A stretch of 64,000 nucleotides of DNA. Origin: Dysgonomonas sp. UBA7710. GTDB lineage: Bacteria; Bacteroidota; Bacteroidia; Bacteroidales; Dysgonomonadaceae. The notes below the pieces were generated by a model. The model searched no databases. It saw only the letters and a list, made by a program, of their open reading frames with translations, and was not told the origin of the DNA. The position numbers were made by a program, and so were the translations under genes. Positions 28,037 to 37,743 of this stretch are shown here, in pieces. The stretch spans positions 206,405 to 270,404 of the forward strand of contig NZ_DLFW01000047.1 in assembly GCF_002482385.1 (NCBI RefSeq). Reading direction: 5' to 3'. How positions within the stretch are numbered: the stretch's first letter is position 1; each line of letters begins with the position of its first letter.

Positions 28037-29770
28037 CTACAATTTCCACCCTAGTGTTTTTTCCTGTATTGTCCATAGCTTGTAATAGAGACCATTTTTA
28101 GAGATCAGTTCCTCATGTGAGCCTTGTTCCACAATACGACCTTCTTCCATTACAATTATAGTATCAGCACTTTTGATGGTTTTCAGACGATGTGCAATTA
28201 CAATAACTGTACGTCCTGCAATCAGGCTGTTAATAGCTTTCTGTACGTCTATCTCATTTTCAGGATCGAGCGAAGCCGTAGCCTCATCGAGCAATACTAC
28301 CGGTGCATTTTTCAGGATAGCCCGCGCAATGGAAACACGCTGCTTCTCACCTCCCGATAAAGTGCACCCTCCTTCTCCCACCATCGTATCATATCCTTTG
28401 GGCAGGCGCATAATAAAATCGTGGCAACAAGCTTTCTTTGCTGCCAGAACAATCTCCTCTTCTGTAGCGCCCGATTTGCCAAAACCAATATTGTTTTTAA
28501 TCGTATCTTCAAATAGATACACATTCTGAAATACCATTGAGATATGTTTCATTAAAGCTTCCGGATCTATTCGGGCCATATCTGCTCCATTGAAAAATAC
28601 CTTCCCTTTCTGTGGGTCATAAAAGCGTGCGCAAATTTTCATCAGGGTACTTTTCCCACTTCCTGACGGGCCTACCAACGCCGTTAACGAACCTTGTTTC
28701 ATAGTAACCGATATGTCGCGTAAGACTTCTTTATCCGCATATCCGAACGAAACATGTTCCAATCTGATATCACCACTCTCCGGAGCAGCCTCCGAGCCTT
28801 GCATCTCTGGCTCTTTCATCAGGTCAAGAATCCGTCCTCCCGCAATAGAGAAATAACGGAATTCGGCAAAATTTGTAAGAGCTGAAGTAAGAGGATCAAA
28901 TACCCGGGAACCGACAATAAGAAACATGACGAATGTAAGCAAAGACAGTTCGCCGCCAATCAGCAGATAACTTCCACAAAGGATCATTAAAGTCAGGCCT
29001 GCACGGACAATAGTTACCGATAGTAAAACAAATGGCCCTATGATAGCTTCCTGCCGCATACTGGTTTTCATTAAGTTATAAAGTGCATCACGTAAGCGCA
29101 CAAACTTATCTCCCAGCAGATTATAAGCCTTCATGACACGGATACCCTGCAAATATTCTTCGAAACGATTTCCGGCATTGATCTTAGCTGAAATCTGCTT
29201 TCCACTGAGCGACATCTGAACTCTTGAACTCAGAATAAGGACCAGTATGGCAAACGGTAATGCAATAAACATTGCAAGTGACATTCGCCAGTCTATCCAT
29301 AGCAATGAAAAGAAAGCCAGGATAGGCATTATCAAAGCCCCCATTAACTGCGGCAAGTGGTGCGAAATACCGGTTTCTGCCATTGTAAAGTCTGTAATCA
29401 TCATCGATGATAAATCTCCCGGATCGCGTTTGGAAAGAGTGCCTAGAGAAAGCTTCCGAAGATGCTCTGCTAAGTTAATCCGCCCGTCTGCGCTCATTTC
29501 ATAAGCACCCCGGAAGTTATGCCTATACGATAACCTCTCAGCCCAGGCCATTATCAGCATATAAACGGCCAAAAATCCAATTATAATCCAGAGGCGTTGT
29601 GCATCCAATCCTGCATTACTGCCATCGAAAGACCTGAAGATTATGTTAACAGCTTCGATAGAAAGCATGAATGGAACGACATTTACCAGATTTGCCAATA
29701 TTGTATAACCGACAGGCTTTTTTAAACGTTCGGGCTGGCCTATTGTTATGTTTTTGATCGTACTATTCAT
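28037..29770 (-). CDS. ABC transporter, fused permease-ATPase (second subunit)
   Basis: This 577-residue protein has an N-terminal six-helix exporter-type membrane domain (~20-310) and a C-terminal ATPase with Walker A GPSGSGKSTLMKI, signature LSGGEKQRVSIARAIL, Walker B VVLLDEATASLD and H-loop IAHRLKTI, all intact. It starts 12 bp after the stop of the neighbouring fused ABC gene, and the two should form a heterodimer. The pair resembles the YbtP/YbtQ-IrtA/IrtB type, which includes siderophore importers with an exporter fold, but multidrug or peptide export is equally possible. The upstream TetR gene suggests induction by a small molecule. No substrate-binding protein or siderophore gene is in the window. 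Confidence 0.88.
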   Translation of the reverse strand: MNSTIKNITIGQPERLKKPVGYTILANLVNVVPFMLSIEAVNIIFRSFDGSNAGLDAQRLWIIIGFLAVYMLIMAWAERLSYRHNFRGAYEMSADGRINLAEHLRKLSLGTLSKRDPGDLSSMMITDFTMAETGISHHLPQLMGALIMPILAFFSLLWIDWRMSLAMFIALPFAILVLILSSRVQMSLSGKQISAKINAGNRFEEYLQGIRVMKAYNLLGDKFVRLRDALYNLMKTSMRQEAIIGPFVLLSVTIVRAGLTLMILCGSYLLIGGELSLLTFVMFLIVGSRVFDPLTSALTNFAEFRYFSIAGGRILDLMKEPEMQGSEAAPESGDIRLEHVSFGYADKEVLRDISVTMKQGSLTALVGPSGSGKSTLMKICARFYDPQKGKVFFNGADMARIDPEALMKHISMVFQNVYLFEDTIKNNIGFGKSGATEEEIVLAAKKACCHDFIMRLPKGYDTMVGEGGCTLSGGEKQRVSIARAILKNAPVVLLDEATASLDPENEIDVQKAINSLIAGRTVIVIAHRLKTIKSADTIIVMEEGRIVEQGSHEELISKNGLYYKLWTIQEKTLGWKL

Positions 29771-29782
29771 TATTTTATCTCC

Positions 29783-31573
29783 TTATTTTACTAATGTCCA
29801 TTGAAAAGCATCAGTGTATGCATCCCACATCTTTTTATAAAGCCCTTCCGTTTGGGATAATTGCGAATGAAGGCCATGTTGCACAATTTCGCCTTCTTTT
29901 AAGACGATAATCTGATTTGCTGAAACAATTGACGATAAGCGGTGAGCAATTATAATTACTGTCTTCTCTTTTATCAGTTCCTGAATAGCCGTCTGCATCT
30001 TATGTTCGTTTTCAGGATCAGCAAAGGCTGTTGCCTCATCCAATACAAGAATAGGAGAGTTTTTCAGTATGGCACGGGCTACAGAGACACGTTGTTCCTC
30101 TCCACCCGAAAGATAAACGCCTCCTTCTCCGATCAGCGTATTATAACCATCGGGCAACCGCCGGATAAATTCATCACATTGTGCTGCTTTCGCGGCAGTT
30201 ACAACCTGCTCTTCGGTCGCATTTGGATTACCGACACGAATATTCTCGTAGAGCGTATCAAAGAACAAAAACGAATCCTGAAATACAAAAGACACTATAT
30301 CCATCAAGTGTTCTGAGGGAATGTCTTTTATATTCACACCGCCAATCTTGATCTCACCTTTCTGAACATCCCAGAACCGGGGGATCAGATTGGCAACCGT
30401 AGATTTTCCTGAACCGGATGGTCCTACCAGTGCCGTAATCTGATGTGCGTGCGCTTCGAAAGATATATCTTTCAGAGCCTCTGTCCGTGTAGCTTCTTTG
30501 ACGTTATCATAAGCGAAACTAACGTTTTCGAATGTTATACCGTAGCTTTCAGGTATCTTAGGTTCAAAGGTTTCAGGAACAGGTGGTTCTTCAAATATAC
30601 GATCGATACGGGCAACTCCTTCATCTATAGTTTTAGTATTTTGTGCCAGGAATGAAAGCCGGTAAAAGGGAGAGGCAACTCCCGGACCTAATACGATAAA
30701 GAATAAATAAACCGCGGCAAAAGCGATATTCGAAGGTTCCCTGCTTAATATCAAAAGTCCGGCTGGTAATATAAAAGTAGCGATAGAGTTAAGCAACACC
30801 ATAAAAATAACCATTCCTGATTGATAAGTGTCACATACTTTCAATGCATATGTTTTATAGGCTTGTATCTCTTTATTAAACTGGCGAAACGAGTGCACGC
30901 TTTGTCCGAAAATTTTGACGACAGGCATCCCCCTAACATATTGTACAGCCGAAGCGCTCATCCGTTCCTGCGTATCAAAATAAGTCCTCATAAACTCCTG
31001 GCCCGATTTTCCGAACATCATTACAAATTGCACGGAGATTCCAAGTATAATGGAAAACAGGCAAACGATAGCCATCCAACCATTTAAAGAGAAGAAGATC
31101 GCGAACATGACAATGACCGTTGTAGCTACATTCACTAAATCCGGTATGGTATGGGCAATGAATGTTTCTATCTTTTCTATATTCTGCTCCATTGTCTTTT
31201 TTATTGTTCCGGTAGATGTACTGTTAAGATAACCCAATGACAATTTGCCAATATGTTCCGATAGCTTTATACGCAATCCGTAAAGGATACGGAATGCAGC
31301 CAGATGTGACGACATCAGGGATGCATAAAGGAGGAGTAATCCTCCGACAAGTCCGGCAAAAGCGATCCACGCCCATTGAATCATATAATCCCTGTCTACA
31401 CTTTTAATATCTCCTGCATTTTGCAATAGTTCATTTATTACGTTATAAACAGATAAGAAGGGAACTAACATGCAGCAGGCACTTACTGCTGACAAAATAC
31501 CAGCCAGTATTAATAAGTTCTTTTTCTCACCTGCTATTTCAAATAAGCGGGCTAATCCTCTTTTCTTTTTCAT
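29783..31573 (-). CDS. ABC transporter, fused permease-ATPase (first subunit)
   Basis: This 596-residue protein has a six-helix exporter-fold membrane domain (~15-315) and an ATPase domain with Walker A GPSGSGKSTVANLI, signature LSGGEEQRVSVARAIL, Walker B ILVLDEATAFADPENE and H-loop IAHRLSSI. The D-loop reads AFAD instead of the SALD/SLD type in its partner; I recall this variant from YbtQ-like proteins, which supports that subfamily. The catalytic glutamate is present, so both nucleotide sites may be active. It lies 88 bp downstream of the TetR gene and 12 bp before the second subunit, forming a TetR-ABC-ABC operon. The direction of transport is unresolved. Confidence 0.88.
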   Translation of the reverse strand: MKKKRGLARLFEIAGEKKNLLILAGILSAVSACCMLVPFLSVYNVINELLQNAGDIKSVDRDYMIQWAWIAFAGLVGGLLLLYASLMSSHLAAFRILYGLRIKLSEHIGKLSLGYLNSTSTGTIKKTMEQNIEKIETFIAHTIPDLVNVATTVIVMFAIFFSLNGWMAIVCLFSIILGISVQFVMMFGKSGQEFMRTYFDTQERMSASAVQYVRGMPVVKIFGQSVHSFRQFNKEIQAYKTYALKVCDTYQSGMVIFMVLLNSIATFILPAGLLILSREPSNIAFAAVYLFFIVLGPGVASPFYRLSFLAQNTKTIDEGVARIDRIFEEPPVPETFEPKIPESYGITFENVSFAYDNVKEATRTEALKDISFEAHAHQITALVGPSGSGKSTVANLIPRFWDVQKGEIKIGGVNIKDIPSEHLMDIVSFVFQDSFLFFDTLYENIRVGNPNATEEQVVTAAKAAQCDEFIRRLPDGYNTLIGEGGVYLSGGEEQRVSVARAILKNSPILVLDEATAFADPENEHKMQTAIQELIKEKTVIIIAHRLSSIVSANQIIVLKEGEIVQHGLHSQLSQTEGLYKKMWDAYTDAFQWTLVK

Positions 31574-31661
31574 TCTTCATATGTTTTGGTTTCATCTCGG
31601 TTATTATACTCTCTTGCTTCTCAAAAAAGAACAATATTCAAAAAATGTCAAAAAAAAGAGC

Positions 31662-32273
31662 TTATGCATCCATAAGCTCTTTCCATCCCGCCGTTCCAAA
31701 AGAAACATATTCGGTTATAAATCGTTTCAAATCCTCCTTTTCTATACGATGTGTGACCAGCTCTCCCAACATCGTGAACGTCCACGATATTTGGAGGTGG
31801 AGGAAGAATGGAGATATGTCTACATTCAGATGTGGATATTTATGTTTCATCGCCCTAAAGTAATTATCTATTATTACTGTCATTTTATCAGTAAGCTGCT
31901 CCCTGAAAGAATCGAGAGACGATCCCTGTGAATAAAATAACAGAAGCTTAAGTCCTACACGATGCTGCTCAACTAGTTTCATGTAATCCTCTACATCGCG
32001 CTTACGGTATTCAACAGACGTGAAAACATCCATCGTTACCTGTTCCCCGCTATGATGTGTATAGAATAAATGATATAAATCCCGGATAACAGGCATCAGT
32101 ATTTCCTGATAAATATCATCTTTACTATGGAAGTAGTTATATATATTACTCAGTCCTACGTTAGACTTTTGGGCGATCTCTCTCATGGAGGTTCCCTGAA
32201 ACCCCTTATTCAGAAAAAGCTTTTCTGCTTCAGTAAGAATACCCTTTCGTATATCTGATTTTAAGCACTGCAT
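31662..32273 (-). CDS. TetR-family transcriptional regulator
   Basis: This 203-residue protein has an N-terminal TetR helix-turn-helix (~8-55): ILTEAEKLFLNKGFQGTSMR, EIAQKSNVGLSNIYNYFHSK, DDIYQEIL. A helical ligand-binding and dimerisation domain without a recognisable ligand signature follows. It is the first gene of an operon with the two ABC subunits and probably represses them until a transported compound binds. Overlapping palindromes at 32277-32292, immediately upstream of its start codon, are candidate autoregulatory sites. Confidence 0.9.
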   Translation of the reverse strand: MQCLKSDIRKGILTEAEKLFLNKGFQGTSMREIAQKSNVGLSNIYNYFHSKDDIYQEILMPVIRDLYHLFYTHHSGEQVTMDVFTSVEYRKRDVEDYMKLVEQHRVGLKLLLFYSQGSSLDSFREQLTDKMTVIIDNYFRAMKHKYPHLNVDISPFFLHLQISWTFTMLGELVTHRIEKEDLKRFITEYVSFGTAGWKELMDA

Positions 32274-32276
32274 ACA

Positions 32277-32292
32277 AGTGTGAACACTGTTC
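32277..32292. promoter_or_regulatory. Candidate TetR operator
   Basis: Two overlapping inverted repeats lie just before the TetR start: AGTGTGAACACT (10 of 12 symmetric) and GAACACTGTTC (perfect 5-bp arms around one base). Location and symmetry fit an autoregulatory TetR site, but the arms are short and chance cannot be excluded. Confidence 0.35.
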
Positions 32293-32455
32293 TTTTTTCA
32301 GAATACAAAATAAGCCTAAGTATACCAGTCGCACAATACCTATGAATAGTGATTTTTGATCTTGCCTTTGCCCTATTTGTTAATAATTTGTAGGTATGAC
32401 AGAATAAAAAGGGTCCCATCTTCTCCACGACATTACGATCTATACCACTTTTTTT

Positions 32456-32512
32456 AAAGCATAAGAAAAGGAGGTAAATAAACAAATCGATAAATACCTC
32501 CTGATATGCTTT
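32456..32512 (-). terminator. Two-part hairpin after the 671-residue protein gene
   Basis: An outer stem AAAGCATA/TATGCTTT (32456-32463 with 32505-32512) and an inner stem AGGAGGTA/TACCTCCT (32469-32476 with 32495-32502) are both perfect and stack with small internal loops. The structure begins 9 nt after the stop codon of the - strand gene. A strong T-run is lacking, so termination is inferred from position and stem strength. Confidence 0.5.
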
Positions 32513-32520
32513 ATATACTA

Positions 32521-34536
32521 TTATTTCTTGTTAAAATAATCCGAAACCCTTTCCGGACTGAGCATCTGCCAAAGAGATGCGACAGTCCAGCCGGGAGCAA
32601 AAATATCATTGTAAAAACCTTTGCCATTCTTCCCGTAATCCCAATGAGTGTGCTGTACAACTTCGGGATAATAGCCGACTTTACCTATATCGAACATATG
32701 TCCCTCTACAGGCATCAATTGGAGCATTGAGCTTTTTATAACAGACGAAAATTCAGAGAAACGAGGCTCTTTCCGTTCCACTGCCAGCCAATCGAGAATA
32801 GTGGCAAATTCAAAGATAAATACATCGATATGATTATTTTCAACCGAGACATTACCCCAGCCTCTCGACTTAAAGCCTACATCACCCAGCATTTGTCCCT
32901 GGGCAAATGGTACATCCCACATATAATACCACGAAAGGCAGAAATAAGCCGACTCTTTACACAGGTCGATATAGTGTTCGCGTTCTTTCCCTTTGGTTAC
33001 GAAAGACAGGTAATACATAGCTGTAGATGCATAAAGCGAGGCTTCTTTATCTTCACAGTTAGCATCGAGTGTGGATGAGAAATAATCCGATTTGGATATT
33101 AACTCTTTTTCGAGATAAACAGCTGTTTTCCGTGCACTCTCCAGATAGTTTTTATCCTTAAAGTAGCTATATGCCATAGTCAGTGGCAATGTTGCCGAGG
33201 GTGTACTGCCTCCCGAAGCATCTGTAATATTAAAATTATCATTAAACTTACGCGGAAAGCTTCCGTCTGCTCCTTGTAGTTTTAGGAAATTCCCTAGTAT
33301 GTTTTTAATCCTGCTCTCCCACTCCGGGTGCGAGCGTCCCTTCTTCTTCTCGTATTGAAGATAGTTCAGAATGGAGAACACCCCTTCCGACTGGCGGCGA
33401 ATACTGTAAACGTCAGGTTCGGCATTATAAGAATAGTCTACAAATTCGCGGAAGAACCCATTGGGAGTAAACCCGTTTGTCAAATAACTATCAAGTACTG
33501 CATTGGCCTTCTGTACTAAATCGGGGCGATTATTCTGTTCTCCATATTCCAATGCATTGAATGCATTAATCAGGACACGTCCCACAAATCCTACTTCCGC
33601 AGAACTCGTACTTTTACAGTCATCAGTACGCAAATGTACACCGGAAAAATATTTCAGATCATACTTATCCACGTAACTTTCTGAAAAGAAATTGGTCATT
33701 ACCTTTTTTGCCGACTCCGCATTATAGCCGGTTTCAACTGTCTGAGGCTTAAATCTGTCATATGAATACGTCCATACATCGGAGACGAAAGCAGAATAAT
33801 CTTTCACATTTCCTTTTCTGACTTCCCATACAAGATCGCGTGTTTCACCTTTTTCGAGTTTTTCGAAAGCCTGTACAGGAGGGATCAATGTGAGTTTGCG
33901 GACATATGCTTTTGGTGCTTCGTGGTAAGGAAAGCCAAATACCAAAGTCGAATTCTCGTCAATATTCCGGAAACCAGTATAACCAATTGATGTTTTCCCT
34001 GACAAGATGACCTCACCCGAAGCATGTTGAGCAATAGTCTCGTCCGCAAACTCATCGATCCTTAATATAGTATAGTAATCTCCTGATTTTTCATTATATA
34101 TTCCTGTAAGAGGAGTGCTCAGCCGGTCCTCCCTTACCTGCCAGCTATCGCTTGTATGGAAAGACGGGGCTTCCTTAGGAGAACGCATATTACGATGATA
34201 CCAGAATCCCGGCATATAGAACTGGCAATTGCTATGCTTCATTTCAGGGAGCAGATATGCCTGGCTAAAATTGTAATAAGTCTTTTCTTTTGCTTTAATG
34301 CTAACTGTGACACGGACTATATCGCCATCTGATGTTAGTTTCCTTCTTATCTGTAAAGGCAAATCCGATCCTGACTCCAAATTACCATCCTTATCGGCTG
34401 TCAGCTTGTATGTTACTGATTTATTACCGGGAACCTTTATCGAAATATTACTTGACAGCTGTTTGTCTATGGAGTTTGCATTTACGCAAATAACAGATGC
34501 TATAACAGTAATAAACAATAATACTTTCTTCTTCAT
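32521..34536 (-). CDS. Unrecognised secreted protein, probable (alpha/alpha)-barrel glycan enzyme
   Basis: I do not recognise the family. The 671-residue protein has a signal peptide (to ~20, CVNANS), a beta-rich N-terminal half (~25-245) with several aromatic clusters (NCQFYMPGFWYHRNM), and a helical C-terminal half (~270-670) with repeated paired helices typical of (alpha/alpha) toroids (GRVLINAFNALEYG, GVFSILNYLQYEKK, SATLPLTMAYSYF, ASLYASTAMYYLSF). Acidic residues that could be catalytic occur at HLRTDDCKS and GFFREFVDYSYN. This two-domain layout resembles several glycoside hydrolase and lyase-associated families. It is the last gene of the strand run from SusC through DUF1080, although 575 bp of repeat-bearing spacer separates it from DUF1080, so co-transcription is uncertain. 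Confidence 0.7.
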   Translation of the reverse strand: MKKKVLLFITVIASVICVNANSIDKQLSSNISIKVPGNKSVTYKLTADKDGNLESGSDLPLQIRRKLTSDGDIVRVTVSIKAKEKTYYNFSQAYLLPEMKHSNCQFYMPGFWYHRNMRSPKEAPSFHTSDSWQVREDRLSTPLTGIYNEKSGDYYTILRIDEFADETIAQHASGEVILSGKTSIGYTGFRNIDENSTLVFGFPYHEAPKAYVRKLTLIPPVQAFEKLEKGETRDLVWEVRKGNVKDYSAFVSDVWTYSYDRFKPQTVETGYNAESAKKVMTNFFSESYVDKYDLKYFSGVHLRTDDCKSTSSAEVGFVGRVLINAFNALEYGEQNNRPDLVQKANAVLDSYLTNGFTPNGFFREFVDYSYNAEPDVYSIRRQSEGVFSILNYLQYEKKKGRSHPEWESRIKNILGNFLKLQGADGSFPRKFNDNFNITDASGGSTPSATLPLTMAYSYFKDKNYLESARKTAVYLEKELISKSDYFSSTLDANCEDKEASLYASTAMYYLSFVTKGKEREHYIDLCKESAYFCLSWYYMWDVPFAQGQMLGDVGFKSRGWGNVSVENNHIDVFIFEFATILDWLAVERKEPRFSEFSSVIKSSMLQLMPVEGHMFDIGKVGYYPEVVQHTHWDYGKNGKGFYNDIFAPGWTVASLWQMLSPERVSDYFNKK

Positions 34537-35111
34537 ATTTTAGTAAAATTTATTTGTAATGTGAATCAGTGGTTAAAACAGTTGGCAGTTAGCAATAAAA
34601 CCTATTCAACCTTATTAACTGCCCCTGTCAAGTTTCAATTATCAACTAAAAAAGGTAACAAAAGTAACAGAAACCAATTAAGAATTAAGAATGAAAAATT
34701 AATAATTCTGTTAGTTCAGATTTGCTTTTTATCTCACAACTGACCCTGTATTCTAATTTCATATTCACAACTATATTTAGTTAAAAGGTAACAGATATAT
34801 CAGTTAACAGTATTTCTCGCAGAGACGCTAAAGCGCAAAAAGGTAATAAAGGTAACACTTTTTTCAGTGAACAGTTAACAGCCTTCAGTCAACAACTTGT
34901 ATCTCGTACCTCGTCTACTTGTACCTCTTTATTTATAACTTACTACTTATTAAAAGGTAACAAAGGTAACACCTTTTGCAAGTTATCTTCGTTGAACCTT
35001 TTTTCCAGACAACACGCTTGTTATCTGCCCTATATAGATAAAATCGGATAAAAAAGTCACAGTTATTCTCAACTATTGATTCACATTAAATACTTCTCAA
35101 CTTTTAACTTC
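34537..35111. repeat. Gene-free spacer with short dispersed repeats (copy 1)
   Basis: No gene is supported. The spacer holds repeated short modules: GGTAACA-type units at 34651-34670, 34784-34794, 34841-34857 and 34952-34971; a TATATCAGTTAACAGT segment near 34796; a degenerate GCGTCTCTGCG/GCGCTTT block at 34817-34840; and a CAACTTGTATCTCGTACC-like stretch from about 34893. AAAAGGT (34952-34958) and ACCTTTT (34971-34977) form a small hairpin. The same modules recur at 50.4-50.8 kb. Confidence 0.7.
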
Positions 35112-35852
35112 TTATTCCAATTCTTTAATTTTTATATTCTTAAAGAATACCTCATCGCCATGATCCTGCAATAAGATATTGCCTTCGGCAAGATTTCCGA
35201 AATTCGGCCAGTTTTTATATTTGCTATAAGCAACAAGGGCATTAAACATCTGGTTATTACGCTCATATTCCACAACCTTTACCCCGTTTAACCAATGTTC
35301 GACTTTATTGCCTTTTACAATTACTGTCGCCGTATTAAAATCATTTATATCAAACTTAAATGAAGCGCCTCTTTGCGACGGTATAAGGTCATACAAAGAA
35401 CCCAGTGTTCTGTTACCTTTTACACCTAATTTGGCATCCGGATGGTTTTCATCATCCAATATCTGGAATTCACAGCCAATAGCTGACCCTTCACCTTTAT
35501 TCAAGTCAGAATCAACAAAATATTTTACGCCGCTGTTTGCTCCTTTGGTAATCTTGAAATCGACTTTCAGTATAAAATTCTTATACTTTTTAACGGTAAC
35601 AATATCCCCGCCATTGGCAGATTCAGCCCCGCCACTCTTATGAACCCGGAGTACGCCATCTTTTATGCTCCATCCCTTTTGAGGAAAAGCATCGAGTTTA
35701 GCACCCCGCCAACCATCTGTGGTTTTTCCGTCCCATAGCAATTTCCATCCTTCCCGTATTTCAGTTTCGGTCAGTACATTCGGTTTTTCATTCTGAGCCG
35801 GCAGGCTGATAGTAAATAGAGAGACTGATATCAGTAATAATAATTTTTTCAT
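35112..35852 (-). CDS. DUF1080 secreted protein (3-keto-glycoside hydrolase family)
   Basis: This 246-residue protein has a signal peptide (to ~20, SLPAQ) and a single concanavalin-like DUF1080 domain (~28-246) with EGWKLLWDGKTTDGWRG, GWSIKDGVLRVHKSGG, DFKITKGANSGVKYFV and VEHWLNGVKVVEYER. DUF1080 members in Bacteroidota have been linked to hydrolysis or elimination of 3-keto-sugars made by a Gfo/Idh/MocA oxidoreductase. Such an oxidoreductase is encoded 105 bp upstream on the same strand, which supports that route here. The exported location means it would act on glycosides in the periplasm. Confidence 0.88.
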   Translation of the reverse strand: MKKLLLLISVSLFTISLPAQNEKPNVLTETEIREGWKLLWDGKTTDGWRGAKLDAFPQKGWSIKDGVLRVHKSGGAESANGGDIVTVKKYKNFILKVDFKITKGANSGVKYFVDSDLNKGEGSAIGCEFQILDDENHPDAKLGVKGNRTLGSLYDLIPSQRGASFKFDINDFNTATVIVKGNKVEHWLNGVKVVEYERNNQMFNALVAYSKYKNWPNFGNLAEGNILLQDHGDEVFFKNIKIKELE

Positions 35853-35957
35853 GTCTTTAATATTTTAAATAATAGATAGAATTTAATGATATATTGGCAT
35901 TATAATTAGCTGTTGTTGTTTGGCTTACCTAAGCAGCAAACAGGACTGAGACCGTTA

Positions 35958-37385
35958 TTATATTTTATAAAAATCCTCCCAACCCTTACGTGGCGGCACT
36001 CCTGCCAGCATATCGTTTGCAAATGCATTATTGGTGACAACTTTTGTATTACGGTCAAATTTGATCGGAACATTCAGCCTCTGAGCCATCACCCCTAATG
36101 AGAATACCTGACTAAGCGGACCGAATACTTCGAATGGCGAGCGCGTTTTCTCTTTACCCTGACATGCCAGCAAGAAATTAGCAAAGTGATTTGATGTACT
36201 CTCAGGTACTTCAGGTAATCTCGAAGCCATCTCTTTCGCCTTGTCTTCAGGGATAATAGATAATGTACTGCCATGCGATCCTCCTTTGAAGATAAGATCT
36301 TTTGAGTAAATTATCTTTCCCGGATTTAGTTTTGCCGGTTGTATCTTACCTCCGGCCACAGTCGGGATATTAGGGTCCAGTTCAGATACTCCGTAGCCTT
36401 CGGGTACAGGAGGTACATTATTTACACCATCGTACCAGGTAATATCCAATGGGGGCATATCTCCACGTCGTGGAAAACGGAACTGTATGGTGGAAGACAT
36501 TGGGAAGAAATAATCGTTATGCCCTTCCAGTTTTATTGGATTCACTTCGTATGGCAAACCCAGATCAAGGAATTCGTGTACTGTATCCAATATATGAGCA
36601 CCCCAGTCCCCTAATGCTCCCATACCAAAGTCGTACCAACAACGCCAGTTCCCATAATGATATTTATCGCTGTAGTCGTGATAAGGTATGGCCATCAGCC
36701 ATGTATCCCAGTCCATACCTTGCGGTATCGGCTGTCCTTCGGGTAATTTATAAATATTTGTATCCCAGCCGTGCCATCTGCGGGGAGAATTCATATGAGC
36801 CACCACTTCGGTCACATCCTTTATAATACCTGCTTCTTTCCATGCTTTAAACTGGAAATAATTTGCTTCGGAATGACCCTGGTTACCTACCTGTGTAACT
36901 ACATTCGGATATTTCTTAGCGGCCTGCATCATCAATTCAGCTTCGTAGAAGGTCCGTCCCATCGGTTTTTCTACATATACATGCTTGCCGTAGGCCATAG
37001 CCATCATACAAATGGGGAAATGGGAGTGATCCGGAGTACCTACCGAGACAGCCTCTATTTCATTACCCATCTTGTCGAACATTTCCCGGAAGTCTCTGAA
37101 TCGTTTCGCTTTAGGAAACTTCCCCATGATTTCCTGAGTATGTTTAGCTCCCATATCCACATCACACAGAGCGACTACATTTGCTAAACCTGTTTTCTCA
37201 AATTCTTTGATTATATCGCCGCCACGATATCCGATACCAACACAGGCAAGGTTAATCTTTCCGTTAGCGCCATTCACCCGTTTCAGGCTCTCCGCGCTTA
37301 AAGCGCTCACAGAACCGATGCTGCTTACAGCTAGTCCTGCAGTGGCAAGTCCTGCCTTCTTTAGAAAATTTCTTCGTGTTACCAT
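35958..37385 (-). CDS. Gfo/Idh/MocA-family oxidoreductase with twin-arginine signal
   Basis: This 475-residue protein begins MVTRRNFLKKAGLATAGLAV, a twin-arginine (Tat) signal, so it is exported folded with its cofactor. A Rossmann NAD(P)-binding domain follows (~43-165: INLACVGIGYRGGD, and EKP at 139-141 in HVYVEKPMGR), then a C-terminal alpha/beta domain (~170-470) with the MGALGDWGAHILDT motif common in exported members. Family enzymes oxidise or reduce sugar hydroxyls; exported Bacteroidota members paired with DUF1080 are thought to make 3-keto-glycosides. It is 105 bp upstream of the DUF1080 gene. The substrate is not evident. Confidence 0.9.
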   Translation of the reverse strand: MVTRRNFLKKAGLATAGLAVSSIGSVSALSAESLKRVNGANGKINLACVGIGYRGGDIIKEFEKTGLANVVALCDVDMGAKHTQEIMGKFPKAKRFRDFREMFDKMGNEIEAVSVGTPDHSHFPICMMAMAYGKHVYVEKPMGRTFYEAELMMQAAKKYPNVVTQVGNQGHSEANYFQFKAWKEAGIIKDVTEVVAHMNSPRRWHGWDTNIYKLPEGQPIPQGMDWDTWLMAIPYHDYSDKYHYGNWRCWYDFGMGALGDWGAHILDTVHEFLDLGLPYEVNPIKLEGHNDYFFPMSSTIQFRFPRRGDMPPLDITWYDGVNNVPPVPEGYGVSELDPNIPTVAGGKIQPAKLNPGKIIYSKDLIFKGGSHGSTLSIIPEDKAKEMASRLPEVPESTSNHFANFLLACQGKEKTRSPFEVFGPLSQVFSLGVMAQRLNVPIKFDRNTKVVTNNAFANDMLAGVPPRKGWEDFYKI

Positions 37386-37623
37386 TTTTATCTTATTTTC
37401 TTATATTTTTCTGAATAATATTATCAGAAAGTATATATTGTTGCTTCAAAATGTTTGAAAATATCATGTCTATTTTCGGGTTATGGGCAAAGTATGTTTG
37501 ACCTCTGAGAATGCACAGAGCCAGGGACTGGATACGAACAAAGCTGCCGCTTCTGCCATAGCCGCCTTTTTTTAAGAAATATCACTTGTCAAAAGAAATA
37601 TCCTCCATAAGATTTATTTTAAT

Positions 37624-37664
37624 CAGTAATAGACAGGCAATATTCCGAAGCCTGCCTATTACTG
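37624..37664 (-). terminator. Strong hairpin after the GH105 gene
   Basis: CAGTAATAGACAGGC (37624-37638) and GCCTGCCTATTACTG (37650-37664) pair over 15 bp with one mismatch and an 11-nt loop, 79 nt past the GH105 stop on the - strand. No long T-run follows, but the stem is strong. It suggests that the Gfo/DUF1080 genes have a separate promoter within the rest of the 37386-37743 spacer, where I see no gene. Confidence 0.55.
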
Positions 37665-37743
37665 TAAATAATTTTTAGATCAATAATCAGTGCCGGTAGC
37701 TAAATACTACGTATCTAAACCTCACCCATCCAATTTAACTAAT

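Noticed and set aside
32261..32485. 74-codon frame upstream of TetR
   Set aside because: It overlaps the TetR start and the candidate operator, and the sequence has no recognisable features.
37470..37559. 29-codon frame (MAEAAALFVSSPWL...) on the - strand in the GH105-Gfo spacer
   Set aside because: It is slightly GC-richer than its surroundings and could be a small peptide or gene remnant, but there is no promoter, conserved motif or other support.
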